Shown here one piece after another: positions 31,106 to 38,883 of a stretch of 44,140 nt of DNA. The notes below the pieces were generated by a model. It made no database searches and was not told where the DNA came from. It saw only the letters and a program-made list of their open reading frames with translations. Source of the stretch: Bacillota bacterium (GTDB lineage Bacteria; Bacillota; UBA4882; UBA8346); contig JAAYHS010000012.1 of assembly GCA_012735315.1 (NCBI GenBank), forward strand, positions 1-44,140, in the 5' to 3' direction. Position 1 is the stretch's first letter. Every line of letters starts with the position of its first letter. The position numbers and the translations under genes were made by a program.

Positions 31106-31828
31106 ATGCGCGTCGTAATCGCGATCTTTTTTTTGTGGATTTTGGTTTTTCCCATCACCGACTGGTGGGTAAGGTTTATTTCCAGAAAAGCGATTAACAA
31201 AGAATCGGGAACGGGAGCCAAAGTATGTCTTTCTTTCGATGACGGCCCCGACCAGCGCTACACTCCGGAAGTGTTAAACATCCTGAAAAAATTTCAAGTC
31301 CCGGCGCTCTTTTTTTTAGTGGGGGCCAAGGCGGAGCGTTTTCCGGATTTGGTAAAAAGAATCGAGGCCGAGGGGCATCAAATCGGATCTCATACTTACT
31401 TTCACCGGCATGCCTACTTGCTTTCTCCCTGGAAGAGCCTGAAAACGATCACCAAAGGGGTCCAAGCCCTGGAAGCGATAATTAAGAAGCCGGTTGTCTG
31501 GTTCCGGCCTCCTTGGGGGGCGCTCAATTTTTTCCAATATCTTTGGCTGCGCCGTTTAGGGTTGCGGATCTTGCTTTGGAACGCGTCCGCCCGTGACTGG
31601 TTAAAGAAAACCGGAGCTTCCGGGATAATGAAACTATTGTTGCCTAAAGTCAGGCCGCATTCGATCATTCTGTTGCATGATTCTGGCGGTGAACCGGGAG
31701 CCCCGGCTAATACGATCGCGGCTTTGCCCGGCATCATTGAAAAATTACAAGCCGCCGGATATACATTTGTAACTCCGGAAGAGATCTTGAGGGAGGGAAG
31801 CAATCATGCAAAACGCCGGATTTCTTAG
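31106..31828 (+). CDS. Membrane-anchored polysaccharide deacetylase
   Basis: NodB-homology (CE4) deacetylase of 240 residues, removing N-acetyl groups from wall or surface glycan outside the membrane. N-terminal anchor helix at about 2-20. Motifs: LSFDDGPD (catalytic Asp and metal Asp), SHTYFHRH (metal His pair), RPPWG (motif 3), and LLHDSGG near the end with the second catalytic His. The ATG at 31106 follows GGGGG; TTG 31100 is an alternative. Its end overlaps the next gene by 23 bases, indicating translational coupling. Confidence 0.9.
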   Translation: MRVVIAIFFLWILVFPITDWWVRFISRKAINKESGTGAKVCLSFDDGPDQRYTPEVLNILKKFQVPALFFLVGAKAERFPDLVKRIEAEGHQIGSHTYFHRHAYLLSPWKSLKTITKGVQALEAIIKKPVVWFRPPWGALNFFQYLWLRRLGLRILLWNASARDWLKKTGASGIMKLLLPKVRPHSIILLHDSGGEPGAPANTIAALPGIIEKLQAAGYTFVTPEEILREGSNHAKRRIS

Positions 31829-32387
31829 AAAAATCGCCCTCAAAATAGATGAGCGGTTTCAAAAAAAAGAGGGTTTGAGGCCCATTCCCGGAACGAAGCA
31901 TAGTTTATTGATGGTCTGTTTTCATGATTATCGCGGGGAAAAACCGGTGACCACCAACGATCAGGTCACCATCGCCCCCGGCGATCCGGTGGGAGAATTG
32001 CATTTTGATAATAAAAGGATAATGGAGATTGCGGCCATCCCTTCGGAGCGGCCGCTGGAGTGGCGTTTGTTGGAGATTCTGAAGGCGGAATTTACGGCCT
32101 TAGCCGACGCAGTCGCCGCCGGAAAGCTTCCGGGTCCGGTTAAAGGGTTTTTTGGAGTTAATGTTTTAACGGTGGGCGCAAAACGGTTGGGTTTTACGTT
32201 AATACCCCTTCCCCGCGGTTGGAAACGCTGGTGGTTGGGTTTTTGGGAATCGTTATTGCGGATCGTTTTCTATTCTTATAAAACCAAGAGTAAGGCTTCG
32301 CTCAGGAAGACTATGGACCCGCATGAAGTTTGGATTTCCAGCGCGGAATTGGCGCGCAGGTATTCAAAACGGGATGAACAAGGCTAA
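31806..32387 (+). CDS. YkoP-like domain protein
   Basis: A 193-residue cytoplasmic or membrane-peripheral protein that resembles the YkoP-type domain proteins often fused to or encoded beside polysaccharide deacetylases. Segments of note: GDPVGELHFDNKRI (about 60-73), FFGVNVLTVGAKRLGF and a Trp/Arg-rich stretch GWKRWWLGFWESLLRIVFYSY (about 138-158), then MDPHEVWISSAELARRY. A GGGAGG ribosome site lies inside the end of the deacetylase gene. Function is unknown. The match is from order and pattern, moderately sure. Confidence 0.75.
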   Translation: MQNAGFLRKIALKIDERFQKKEGLRPIPGTKHSLLMVCFHDYRGEKPVTTNDQVTIAPGDPVGELHFDNKRIMEIAAIPSERPLEWRLLEILKAEFTALADAVAAGKLPGPVKGFFGVNVLTVGAKRLGFTLIPLPRGWKRWWLGFWESLLRIVFYSYKTKSKASLRKTMDPHEVWISSAELARRYSKRDEQG

Positions 32388-32740
32388 CCGGCTAAATCGA
32401 ACAATAGTTGACGGAGTTGGGCGTAGGCTTCGCCGTTCAGCAAGTCAAAGCTGATTCCCGATAGGAATGAAGATTCGGGCCAGTCTTCCCGGATTGACCA
32501 GCGGCAAGTTCCGTTAATTGATAATTGGCGGTCGGGAATGGTCAAGGTAAGCGACGCGCCGGTTTCGGGACGGAACGGTAAACGGAGTTTGGCGCCGCTC
32601 AAACTCAAATCCTCGATTTTTCCAAAGACCGCCCGTCGGTTGTCAAATTGGAGTTCCGCCAGTAAGGAAGTTGGAATGCGAATGTCTTGTCTGATCCGGT
32701 GGGTTTTGGGAGAGGTTTTCTTTTCATAATTCGACGCCAT
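32384..32740 (-). CDS. PilZ domain protein
   Basis: A 118-residue protein that is essentially one PilZ domain. The c-di-GMP-binding motifs are present: RQDIR (RxxxR, about 17-21) and DLSLSGAKL (DxSxxG, about 43-51). The loss of any output domain suggests that it acts by binding a partner. ATG start with GAGGGTGA upstream. The 3' end overlaps the convergent YkoP-like gene by four bases. The HD-GYP protein at 28565 could lower its ligand. Confidence 0.88.
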   Translation of the reverse strand: MASNYEKKTSPKTHRIRQDIRIPTSLLAELQFDNRRAVFGKIEDLSLSGAKLRLPFRPETGASLTLTIPDRQLSINGTCRWSIREDWPESSFLSGISFDLLNGEAYAQLRQLLFDLAG

Positions 32741-32847
32741 GCATGGTCACCCTCGATTTAATGTATTTAGAAGATGTTTATGTATCGCTCGCTGATTTAA
32801 TGACTATTCATCCTAATAGGATTGCCGAAAAAAATCGGGTTTAAACA

Positions 32848-32876
32848 TTGACATCAATGACAGAATTTGATATATT
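32848..32876 (+). promoter_or_regulatory. Sigma-A promoter of the TrpP/ECF operon
   Basis: TTGACA (32848-32853), 17-base spacer, TATATT (32871-32876). Transcription should begin at about 32883, nine bases before the first NAG triplet of the leader. Confidence 0.88.
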
Positions 32877-32891
32877 ATTTTTAACTGGATT

Positions 32892-32954
32892 GAGAATAGT
32901 TAAGCTGAGTTGAAGAGTCGAGTTGAGACGAGTGCAGGCGAGACGTTAGATAAG
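32892..32954 (+). promoter_or_regulatory. Probable TRAP-binding site: 12 NAG triplets
   Basis: Triplets start at 32892 GAG, 32897 TAG, 32902 AAG, 32907 GAG, 32915 GAG, 32920 GAG, 32925 GAG, 32930 GAG, 32935 CAG, 32940 GAG, 32947 TAG and 32952 AAG. Nine of eleven steps are exactly 5 bases (two-base spacers); the other two are 8 and 7. TRAP of B. subtilis binds 11 GAG/UAG triplets with spacers of 2-3 bases, one per subunit. Seven GAG, two TAG and three weaker AAG/CAG are present here. No mtrB gene is in the window. Confidence 0.8.
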
Positions 32955-32969
32955 GAACGTTTTTATGCC
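32937..32969 (+). promoter_or_regulatory. Predicted antiterminator helix in the trpP leader
   Basis: GGCGAGACGTT (32937-32947) can pair with AACGTTTT and GCC (32956-32963 and 32967-32969), 11 pairs with two G-T wobbles, one three-base bulge and an eight-base loop. It takes up the first bases of the terminator stem and contains the GAG at 32940 and part of the TAG at 32947, so bound TRAP would prevent it from forming. Confidence 0.6.
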
Positions 32970-32997
32970 AGGCGCTGGTTGCCTGGTTTTTATTTTT
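32968..32997 (+). terminator. Leader terminator (attenuator) before trpP
   Basis: CCAGGC (32968-32973) and GCCTGG (32981-32986) pair around a seven-base loop, followed by TTTTTATTTTT. It lies 14 bases after the last NAG triplet and 64 bases before the TrpP start codon, so it can only act as an attenuator. Confidence 0.85.
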
Positions 32998-33060
32998 GGT
33001 CAAAAGGCCTCGGCCTTGAGATACCAACAGTACTGATAAAGACTAGGAGGTTAAGCGGAG

Positions 33061-33588
33061 ATGAGTGTGGAGACGAGAGTAGTCAAACGAAAAGGCTTGC
33101 AAGCGGTTGATGTGATGGTGGCGGCGTTATTAATTGCCGCCGGCGCGGTGATCCGCCTTACCGTGCCGCCGATGTTCGGGATAACCCCCAATTTTGCGAT
33201 TGCCATGTATTCATTGGCGATTTTATTAATCAGGCCGAGACTTGGCGAAGCGATTGGGATCGGCGTTGTAGCCGGACTGGTTTGCATGTTTTCTTCAAAA
33301 GCGGCCTATCCGGTGAACCTTGTAAGTGAAAGCGTGGGAGCGATAGTATGTTACTTTGTAATGAGTTTTTTCATTAAAATTAATAAATTTGCCGTGGCGC
33401 CCCTAATCACTACCGCTTTGGCTACCTTGGCGAGCGGTTTGGCTTTTGTCGGAACTTACTTCGTATTTCAACTGGCCCCGCTGGCGGCCATGGCGCAAAT
33501 GTTGATCACGGTGATTACTTTAACGGTTTTAAACGCGATTATCGCCCAATTGTTATATTTCCCCGCCAAAACGGTTTTGAAGAGGTAG
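33061..33588 (+). CDS. trpP: TrpP-like ECF transporter S component (probable tryptophan)
   Basis: Integral membrane protein of 175 residues with five or six hydrophobic helices, typical of ECF S components: VDVMVAALLIAAGAVIRLTVP (helix 1), MFGITPNFAIAMYSLAILLI, EAIGIGVVAGLVCMFSS and later segments. The pattern fits the TrpP/YhaG family, predicted to bind tryptophan. The product is followed by both ECF ATPases and the T component, forming a complete transporter. The leader is a predicted TRAP attenuator, which independently supports tryptophan as substrate. The ribosome site AGGAGG is about 11 bases before the ATG. Confidence 0.82.
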   Translation: MSVETRVVKRKGLQAVDVMVAALLIAAGAVIRLTVPPMFGITPNFAIAMYSLAILLIRPRLGEAIGIGVVAGLVCMFSSKAAYPVNLVSESVGAIVCYFVMSFFIKINKFAVAPLITTALATLASGLAFVGTYFVFQLAPLAAMAQMLITVITLTVLNAIIAQLLYFPAKTVLKR

Positions 33589-33596
33589 GGTGGAGA

Positions 33597-33711
33597 TCGT
33601 GCTCGTGCTCGTAATCGTACTCGTAATCGAAAAACAACCGGATTAAAAGTCAAGCTTTTAAAAAGACGATTACGATTACGAGTACCGCTTCGCTGAGCAC
33701 GAGCACGATAC
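33597..33711. repeat. Dispersed intergenic repeat, copy C (inverted pair)
   Basis: Two facing copies of the repeat core form a long inverted repeat: a left arm ATCGTGCTCGTGCTCGTAAT (33597-33616) continuing to 33630, and a right arm GATTACGAGTACCGCTTCGC through GAGCACGAGCACGAT (to 33709). The right arm has a nine-base insert (CGCTTCGCT) relative to the left. It lies between trpP and ecfA1, inside the operon. Confidence 0.75.
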
Positions 33712-33760
33712 AAGCGTGGACACGGTGGTAATACGAACGATTTTTTAGGCGGGAGTCGCA

Positions 33761-34657
33761 ATGGATCACCAAGTGAATGAACGAATTATTGAGGTCAAAA
33801 ATCTGGATTTTACCTATCAAGGCGCTGATAAACCGGCGCTCAGAGGGATTAATCTTACGGTCCGAAAGGGCGAGTTAATCGGGATCACCGGCGCCAACGG
33901 GGCTGGGAAAACCACGTTATCCTATTGCCTGAACGGCTTAATTCCCAGTTTTTATGAAGGTTTATTCGCGGGAGAAGTCCGCATCAAAGGGCGTTCGATT
34001 TTTGATTTGAGCATCCGGGAGATTTCTCAATGGGTCGGCTCGGTCTTTCAAGATCCGGAAACGCAACTGGTTTCAGCCAATGTCGAAGAGGAATTGGCCT
34101 TCGGACCTGAAAATTTTGGAATTCATCCAATCGAAATTGAAAAGCGGATCAATTTTGCCCTAAAAGCGGTCGGAATCGAAGGCTTGAGACATTCGACCGT
34201 TGACGCGCTGTCCGGCGGTCAGAAACAAAGGGTCGCCATCGCCGCCGTCTTGGCAATGTTCCCGGAGATCATCATTCTCGATGAACCTACGGCTGAATTG
34301 GACCCGGTCGGGACCGACGAGGTGTTTGGGGTCTTGAGAAGGTTAAATCGAGAATTCGGTCTCACGGTCATTATCATTGAACATAAAATCGAACAATTGG
34401 CGACGAGTTGCGATCGATTGTTAATCATGGATCAGGGGCGAATCGTTTTTGGCGGAGCTCCCGATGAGATTTTCAGGCATTGGCGCGAGGTTCATAAATT
34501 AGGGGTCAGACTCCCTCAGGTTACGGAGTTTTTCGGAAAGTATTTCGGAAGCGAACCGCGGAAGTTGCCGGTAACTTTGGAAGAAGCTCAAGCACTGGCG
34601 GAAAATTTATTAAGTCTGGGGAATGGAGAGCAAGATGAGCCAAACCGCTATTATTAA
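33761..34657 (+). CDS. ecfA1: ECF transporter ATPase EcfA1
   Basis: ABC ATPase of energy-coupling-factor transporters, 298 residues. Walker A GANGAGKTT near residue 46, Q-loop VFQDPETQLVS, signature LSGGQKQRVAIA, Walker B IIILDEPTAELD and the H-loop His in IIIEHKI. The long Q-helix and C-terminal EcfA extension are present. It pairs with EcfA2 as a heterodimer driving the S component upstream. It follows trpP after a 172-base gap filled by repeat copy C. Confidence 0.93.
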   Translation: MDHQVNERIIEVKNLDFTYQGADKPALRGINLTVRKGELIGITGANGAGKTTLSYCLNGLIPSFYEGLFAGEVRIKGRSIFDLSIREISQWVGSVFQDPETQLVSANVEEELAFGPENFGIHPIEIEKRINFALKAVGIEGLRHSTVDALSGGQKQRVAIAAVLAMFPEIIILDEPTAELDPVGTDEVFGVLRRLNREFGLTVIIIEHKIEQLATSCDRLLIMDQGRIVFGGAPDEIFRHWREVHKLGVRLPQVTEFFGKYFGSEPRKLPVTLEEAQALAENLLSLGNGEQDEPNRYY

Positions 34658-35492
34658 ACTGAAGAATCTCAAACAGGATTACGGCCGGGGAGAACCGGTT
34701 TTAAAAGAGATCAATCTGGAAATTTACCAGGGGGAATTTGTCGCGATTATCGGGCAAAACGGAGCCGGAAAAACGACCCTGATCAAGCATTTGAACGGCT
34801 TGTTACGGCCTACCGCCGGAAATATTTTTATCAAAGGACGGGACATCGGCCAAGAGCCCATTTCCGTCTTGGCCCAAAAGGTAGGGTATGTATTTCAAAA
34901 TCCCGATCATCAGATTTTTATGGACCAGGTTTTTCAAGAGGTCGCCTTCGGTCTGAAAAATCTTTCTTTACCCCCCGCCGAAATCGAAAGCAGGACCGAA
35001 AATGCTCTTAAAAAGGTCGGGATCTATCATTTAAAAGACGCCGCGCCGTTGTCCTTAAGCAAAGGCCACCGGCAGAGAGTCGCTTTGGCGTCGGTCTTGG
35101 CAATGGAACCGGAAATCATCATCCTCGATGAACCGACCACCGGGCAAGATTATTTAGAAACGAAACAAATAATGGATTTGATAGCGGATTTGAATAAAAA
35201 GGGACACACCGTTATCTTTATCACCCATGACATGCAACTGGTCGCCGCTTATGCCAAACGGGTCATTTTAATGGGCAACGGCGAAATACTCTTTGACGGC
35301 GCTCCTAAGGAGGTTTTAAACCGAACCGAGTTGTTGGCGCGAACTAATTTGAAACCCTTACAAATTACCGAGTTTTCGCAGTCGTTGCGCAAATATGGGA
35401 TACCGGATAATATCATTCAAGTCGACGCATTGGTGGAAATATTTCGCGAAAAAACCGCCCGATCCCGCAGAGCGCTGGTTAATTGCGGTTGA
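34635..35492 (+). CDS. ecfA2: ECF transporter ATPase EcfA2
   Basis: Second ABC ATPase of the ECF module, 285 residues. Walker A GQNGAGKTT near 44, Q-loop VFQNPDHQIFMDQV, Walker B IIILDEPTTGQD and H-loop ITHDMQL. The signature is LSLSKGHRQRV in place of LSGGQ, so one composite ATP site is changed (Gly to Lys and Gln to His); similar departures occur in other heterodimeric ATPases. The ATG at 34635 (GGAGAG upstream) lies inside the end of ecfA1; an alternative in-frame start is 34623. Confidence 0.92.
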   Translation: MSQTAIIKLKNLKQDYGRGEPVLKEINLEIYQGEFVAIIGQNGAGKTTLIKHLNGLLRPTAGNIFIKGRDIGQEPISVLAQKVGYVFQNPDHQIFMDQVFQEVAFGLKNLSLPPAEIESRTENALKKVGIYHLKDAAPLSLSKGHRQRVALASVLAMEPEIIILDEPTTGQDYLETKQIMDLIADLNKKGHTVIFITHDMQLVAAYAKRVILMGNGEILFDGAPKEVLNRTELLARTNLKPLQITEFSQSLRKYGIPDNIIQVDALVEIFREKTARSRRALVNCG

Positions 35493-35512
35493 GTGAAGGA
35501 GAAGGATCGTTC

Positions 35513-36304
35513 ATGGAATATCTGGCCGTTGATTCCCCGTTGCATCGTTTGAACCCGCTTACCAAACTGATCGGGTTGGCGGCTATTTTCGGCATGGGAA
35601 TGCTCTTTTCCAGTCCAATCATCCTTGCCGCTTTAAGCGGAGTCTTGTTTATTTTATTTAGAGCCGCGAAAGCAACCGCTGTTTTTAAATTATACTTACG
35701 GTGGCTCTTTTGGGGCGGCGCTTTGTTGCTGGCGTTGCAAATTTTATTCTCCCATAACGGTCCCGAGCTTTTGAGATTAATTCCCGAAGATATCCCGTTA
35801 TTCGGGTGGCTGGGAGTGATCAACCGCGACAGTTTAGCGGCGGGATTGACGATGGTTGCCAGGATGGCTGTTTTCGGTTTCGCATTGCCTTTATTATTAG
35901 TGACAACCCAAGTCCGGGATTTAATGGTGGTCTTGGTCGATAAACTTAAATTCCCATACCAGTATGCCCTGATGTTCATCACTTCCTTACGTTTTATCCC
36001 CAGCCTTTTTGCGGAAATTGAGAACATCCTTCAAGCTCAACGTACCAGGGCCTTTGAGTTAAAGACCAAAAACCCGGTAAAGCAGGTGAAGGCTTATCTG
36101 CCGTTAATTCTGCCTTTGGTTTTGATTTCGCTGAAGAAAGCCCAACGATTGGCCGTGGCTATGGAGACCCGCGGATTTGGGCAAGGCAAAAGGACCTATT
36201 TAAATCGGCCGCGTTTTTCCGGGGATGATTTGGCGGTGAGCGCCGGATGTTGCGGTGGTCTGTTATTGATGATTATTTTAAGGGCTTCCGGGGTGTTAAG
36301 TTGA
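35513..36304 (+). CDS. ecfT: ECF transporter T component
   Basis: Transmembrane coupling subunit of about 263 residues with four to five membrane helices and two coupling helices carrying the family ARG-like motifs: QAQRTRAFEL (about 178-187) and AMETRGFGQGKR (about 215-226). It links the S component to the ATPase pair. The ATG at 35513 has AAGGAG eleven bases upstream, 20 bases after ecfA2; the frame is open back to 35483. It ends the ECF module; a copy of the dispersed repeat follows. Confidence 0.92.
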   Translation: MEYLAVDSPLHRLNPLTKLIGLAAIFGMGMLFSSPIILAALSGVLFILFRAAKATAVFKLYLRWLFWGGALLLALQILFSHNGPELLRLIPEDIPLFGWLGVINRDSLAAGLTMVARMAVFGFALPLLLVTTQVRDLMVVLVDKLKFPYQYALMFITSLRFIPSLFAEIENILQAQRTRAFELKTKNPVKQVKAYLPLILPLVLISLKKAQRLAVAMETRGFGQGKRTYLNRPRFSGDDLAVSAGCCGGLLLMIILRASGVLS

Positions 36305-36307
36305 ATT

Positions 36308-36420
36308 ATTTAGAAAATATGGTTCAGAAAAGACGATTACGAGCACCGCTTCGCTGAGCACGAGTACGAATAATATTCATTTTCAGCTTTTACCGTGCCC
36401 CGGTATGCCGGGGCGGACGG
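36308..36420 (+). repeat. Dispersed intergenic repeat, copy D
   Basis: Best-preserved copy. It starts TTTAGAAAATATGGTTCAG, then GACGATTACGAGCACCGCTT and CGCTGAGCACGAGTACGAAT, an A+T-rich stretch and the 7-bp hairpin GCCCCGG-tatg-CCGGGGC (36397-36414). It lies between ecfT and iorA. Confidence 0.8.
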
Positions 36421-36493
36421 TTATCATGAAAAGATTTTCCCCGGCTGGCCGGGTGGTGAATTATTTCAAATCAGTTTACTTGAGGTGACAGAG

Positions 36494-38293
36494 GTGGCAA
36501 AAATACTGCTGATGGGGAATGAGGCCATCGCCCGCGGCGCGGTTGAAGCCGGCTTGAATCTGGCAACGGCATATCCGGGGACTCCTTCTTCGGAGATTGT
36601 CGGCACTCTGGCTAAAGTTGCCGGGGACTATCAATTCCATGTTGAATGGTCCGTCAATGAGAAGGTGGCTTTGGAGGTGGCCGCCGGCGGCGCTTATGCC
36701 GGCGCGCGAACTTTGGTGGCTATGAAACAGGTTGGCCTGAATGTGGCCGCCGATCCTTTGATGAGCCTTGCTTATATTGGAGTCAAGGGGGCGATGGTGG
36801 TGGTGGTCGCCGATGATCCGGGCCCCCATTCTTCACAGACCGAACAAGATACGAGGACTTTTGCGAAATTCGCCAAGATGCCGTTGTTCGATCCGGCAAC
36901 TCCCCAAGAAGCGTTGGCGATGACCAAGGCGGCATTTGAAGTATCGCACCGGCGCGGGTTGCCGGTGTTCCTCAGGCCCACCACCCGGGTCTGCCATGCC
37001 ACCGAAGGGATTGAATTCTCAAAACCAGTGGCCAATAAACCCGACGGCTTCTTGAAGGATCCCAAGTGGGTGATTTTCCCGCGGTTATCCTATTTGAAAC
37101 ATCGATGGCTTGAGGAGGAACTGCCCCAAATAGCCGCGGAATTTTCGACGAGCCTTTGGAACAGGATTGAACCCGGCTCCCGCTTGGGAATCGTGACCGG
37201 CGGGGTATCGTACTTATATTTGAAGGAAGCCGTAGCCGATCTGGGGCTAAAACCGACCATTTTAAAGATCGGCACTCCGCATCCTTTCCCGACCGGGATC
37301 GCCGCGGAATTTTTATCCCGAGTGGATCGGGTAATCGTGATCGAAGAATTGGATCCGGTTTTGGAAGAGGGAATTGTGCAGGTGGCGGCACTAACCGGGT
37401 TTCAAGGCCAAATCCACGGGAAACGTTCCAGCGAACTGCCGAAGGCCGGGGAATATAGCTTTGATTTGGTCCGCCAGAGTTTAATTGAGATATTAAAAAC
37501 GGAAGTTCCGCGGGCGATCAAGGCTGAAAATGGAAAAGCCCCGGAATTACCGGTCCGTCCGCCGGTATTGTGCGCCGGTTGCCCCCATCGGGCTTCATTT
37601 TATGCGGTTAAACTGGCTACTAAAGGGATGAATGCAATTTATACCGGGGATATCGGTTGTTATACCCTGGGGAACGCTCCGCCCTTGTCGATGGTTGACA
37701 CCTGTCTTTGTATGGGAGCGGGGATAACGGTTGCCCAAGGGTTGCGCCGGATTGAACCCCAACGGCCGGTGATCGCTTTTATCGGCGATTCCACCTTTTT
37801 TCATACCGGAATCCCCGGGGTGATTAATGCGGTCTATAATAATCATGACGTTAAAATCATTTTGCTCGATAACGCCACCACGGCGATGACGGGCCATCAA
37901 CCCCATCCCGGCATGGGGAGGACCGCTACCGGGGAGAAGGCGGCAACGCTCGACCCGGTGGCGCTGCTTCGGGCTTGCGGGGTGGGTTTTGTCGAAGCCG
38001 CCAATCCGTTGGATTTGAAAACCGCGAACGACATCGTTGCGAGAGCGATTGCCTTTCCGGGGGTTGCGGCGGTGGTAATGCGGGCGCCGTGCGCCGCCCT
38101 TGTCAAGCCGGACCGCCGCTACCGGGTGGATGCTGATCAGTGTACCGATTGTCGGTTATGTCTCCGGGAATTGGGTTGTCCCGCCTTTTACATCGCGGAA
38201 AAACCGCAAATCGGGCTATCCTGCCGGGGGTGCGGTTTGTGCGGCCAAATCTGCCCGAAGGGCGCCATTAAGGAGGTGTCCGACAGTGAATAG
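36494..38293 (+). CDS. iorA: Indolepyruvate ferredoxin oxidoreductase, alpha subunit
   Basis: Thiamine-diphosphate enzyme subunit that, with IorB, oxidises arylpyruvates (from Trp, Phe, Tyr) to aryl-acetyl-CoA and reduced ferredoxin. The 599-residue chain has the N-terminal PYR domain (MGNEAIARGAVEAGL, YPGTPSSE), the C-terminal TPP-binding domain with GDIGCYTLG and GDSTFFHTG...LDNATTAMTG, and at the end two 4Fe-4S motifs, CTDCRLCLRELGC and CRGCGLCGQIC. The GTG at 36494 follows GAGGTGA and gives the usual length; the frame extends upstream into repeat D. It overlaps iorB by eight bases. Confidence 0.95.
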   Translation: MAKILLMGNEAIARGAVEAGLNLATAYPGTPSSEIVGTLAKVAGDYQFHVEWSVNEKVALEVAAGGAYAGARTLVAMKQVGLNVAADPLMSLAYIGVKGAMVVVVADDPGPHSSQTEQDTRTFAKFAKMPLFDPATPQEALAMTKAAFEVSHRRGLPVFLRPTTRVCHATEGIEFSKPVANKPDGFLKDPKWVIFPRLSYLKHRWLEEELPQIAAEFSTSLWNRIEPGSRLGIVTGGVSYLYLKEAVADLGLKPTILKIGTPHPFPTGIAAEFLSRVDRVIVIEELDPVLEEGIVQVAALTGFQGQIHGKRSSELPKAGEYSFDLVRQSLIEILKTEVPRAIKAENGKAPELPVRPPVLCAGCPHRASFYAVKLATKGMNAIYTGDIGCYTLGNAPPLSMVDTCLCMGAGITVAQGLRRIEPQRPVIAFIGDSTFFHTGIPGVINAVYNNHDVKIILLDNATTAMTGHQPHPGMGRTATGEKAATLDPVALLRACGVGFVEAANPLDLKTANDIVARAIAFPGVAAVVMRAPCAALVKPDRRYRVDADQCTDCRLCLRELGCPAFYIAEKPQIGLSCRGCGLCGQICPKGAIKEVSDSE

Positions 38294-38882
38294 CCTGAAT
38301 ATCGTGATTGCGGGAGTCGGGGGACAAGGTACGATTTTGGCCTCCCGGGTATTGGCGCAAGCGGCTTTAAACGCCGGATTGAATGCGAAGACGTCGGAGA
38401 CCATCGGCATGGCCCAGCGGGAAGGTTCGGTTCAGAGTCATGTTCGGATCGGCGACGTCGATCTGGGGCCGGTAATTGGAATCGGGCAGGCCGATATTTT
38501 AATCGGCTTTGAACCGGCCGAAGCTTTAAGGGCTTGTGGATTAGTTAAACCTGGCGGGTTTGGTTTGGTAAATAGTCATCCGATTCTGCCGGTAACGGTC
38601 GCCTTGGGAAGCGCGGCTTATCCGTTGGAGCGGATTCTGGACTTTCTCAGCGCTCAACCGTTTCCGGTCGGTCTTTTGAATGCCTTTGAAACAGCGGTAG
38701 CCGTTGGAAATATCAAAACGATCAACGCCGTGATGTTGGGGGCTTTAGCTGGTAGCGGCAGATTGCCTTTGAACAAGGAGATGATCAAAGAGGTTTTATT
38801 GGAATTGGTTCCGGAACAGTTCCGGGAGATAAATGAGCGAGCTTTTGAGATTGGCAGTAAAGTTTTAGAGGAGGCCAGTTGA
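38286..38882 (+). CDS. iorB: Indolepyruvate ferredoxin oxidoreductase, beta subunit
   Basis: Gamma-type domain subunit of 198 residues that completes IorA. The N-terminal IVIAGVGGQGTILASRVLAQ and TSETIGMAQREGSVQSHVRIG are family hallmarks. The GTG start overlaps the iorA stop codon and has AAGGAGGT at the right distance, so translation is coupled. The frame remains open upstream to 38100, within iorA, but that part is a shadow. The acyl-CoA ligase gene begins one base after its stop. Confidence 0.95.
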   Translation: MNSLNIVIAGVGGQGTILASRVLAQAALNAGLNAKTSETIGMAQREGSVQSHVRIGDVDLGPVIGIGQADILIGFEPAEALRACGLVKPGGFGLVNSHPILPVTVALGSAAYPLERILDFLSAQPFPVGLLNAFETAVAVGNIKTINAVMLGALAGSGRLPLNKEMIKEVLLELVPEQFREINERAFEIGSKVLEEAS

Positions 38883-38883
38883 G

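Noticed and set aside
32884-33060. T-box riboswitch before trpP
   Set aside because: The conserved T-box sequence (AGGGTGGNACCGCG) and a specifier-loop layout are absent; the NAG triplet series fits TRAP much better.
36395-36493. N-terminal extension of iorA
   Set aside because: The frame is open through repeat copy D, but GTG 36494 has a good ribosome site and gives the family N-terminus.
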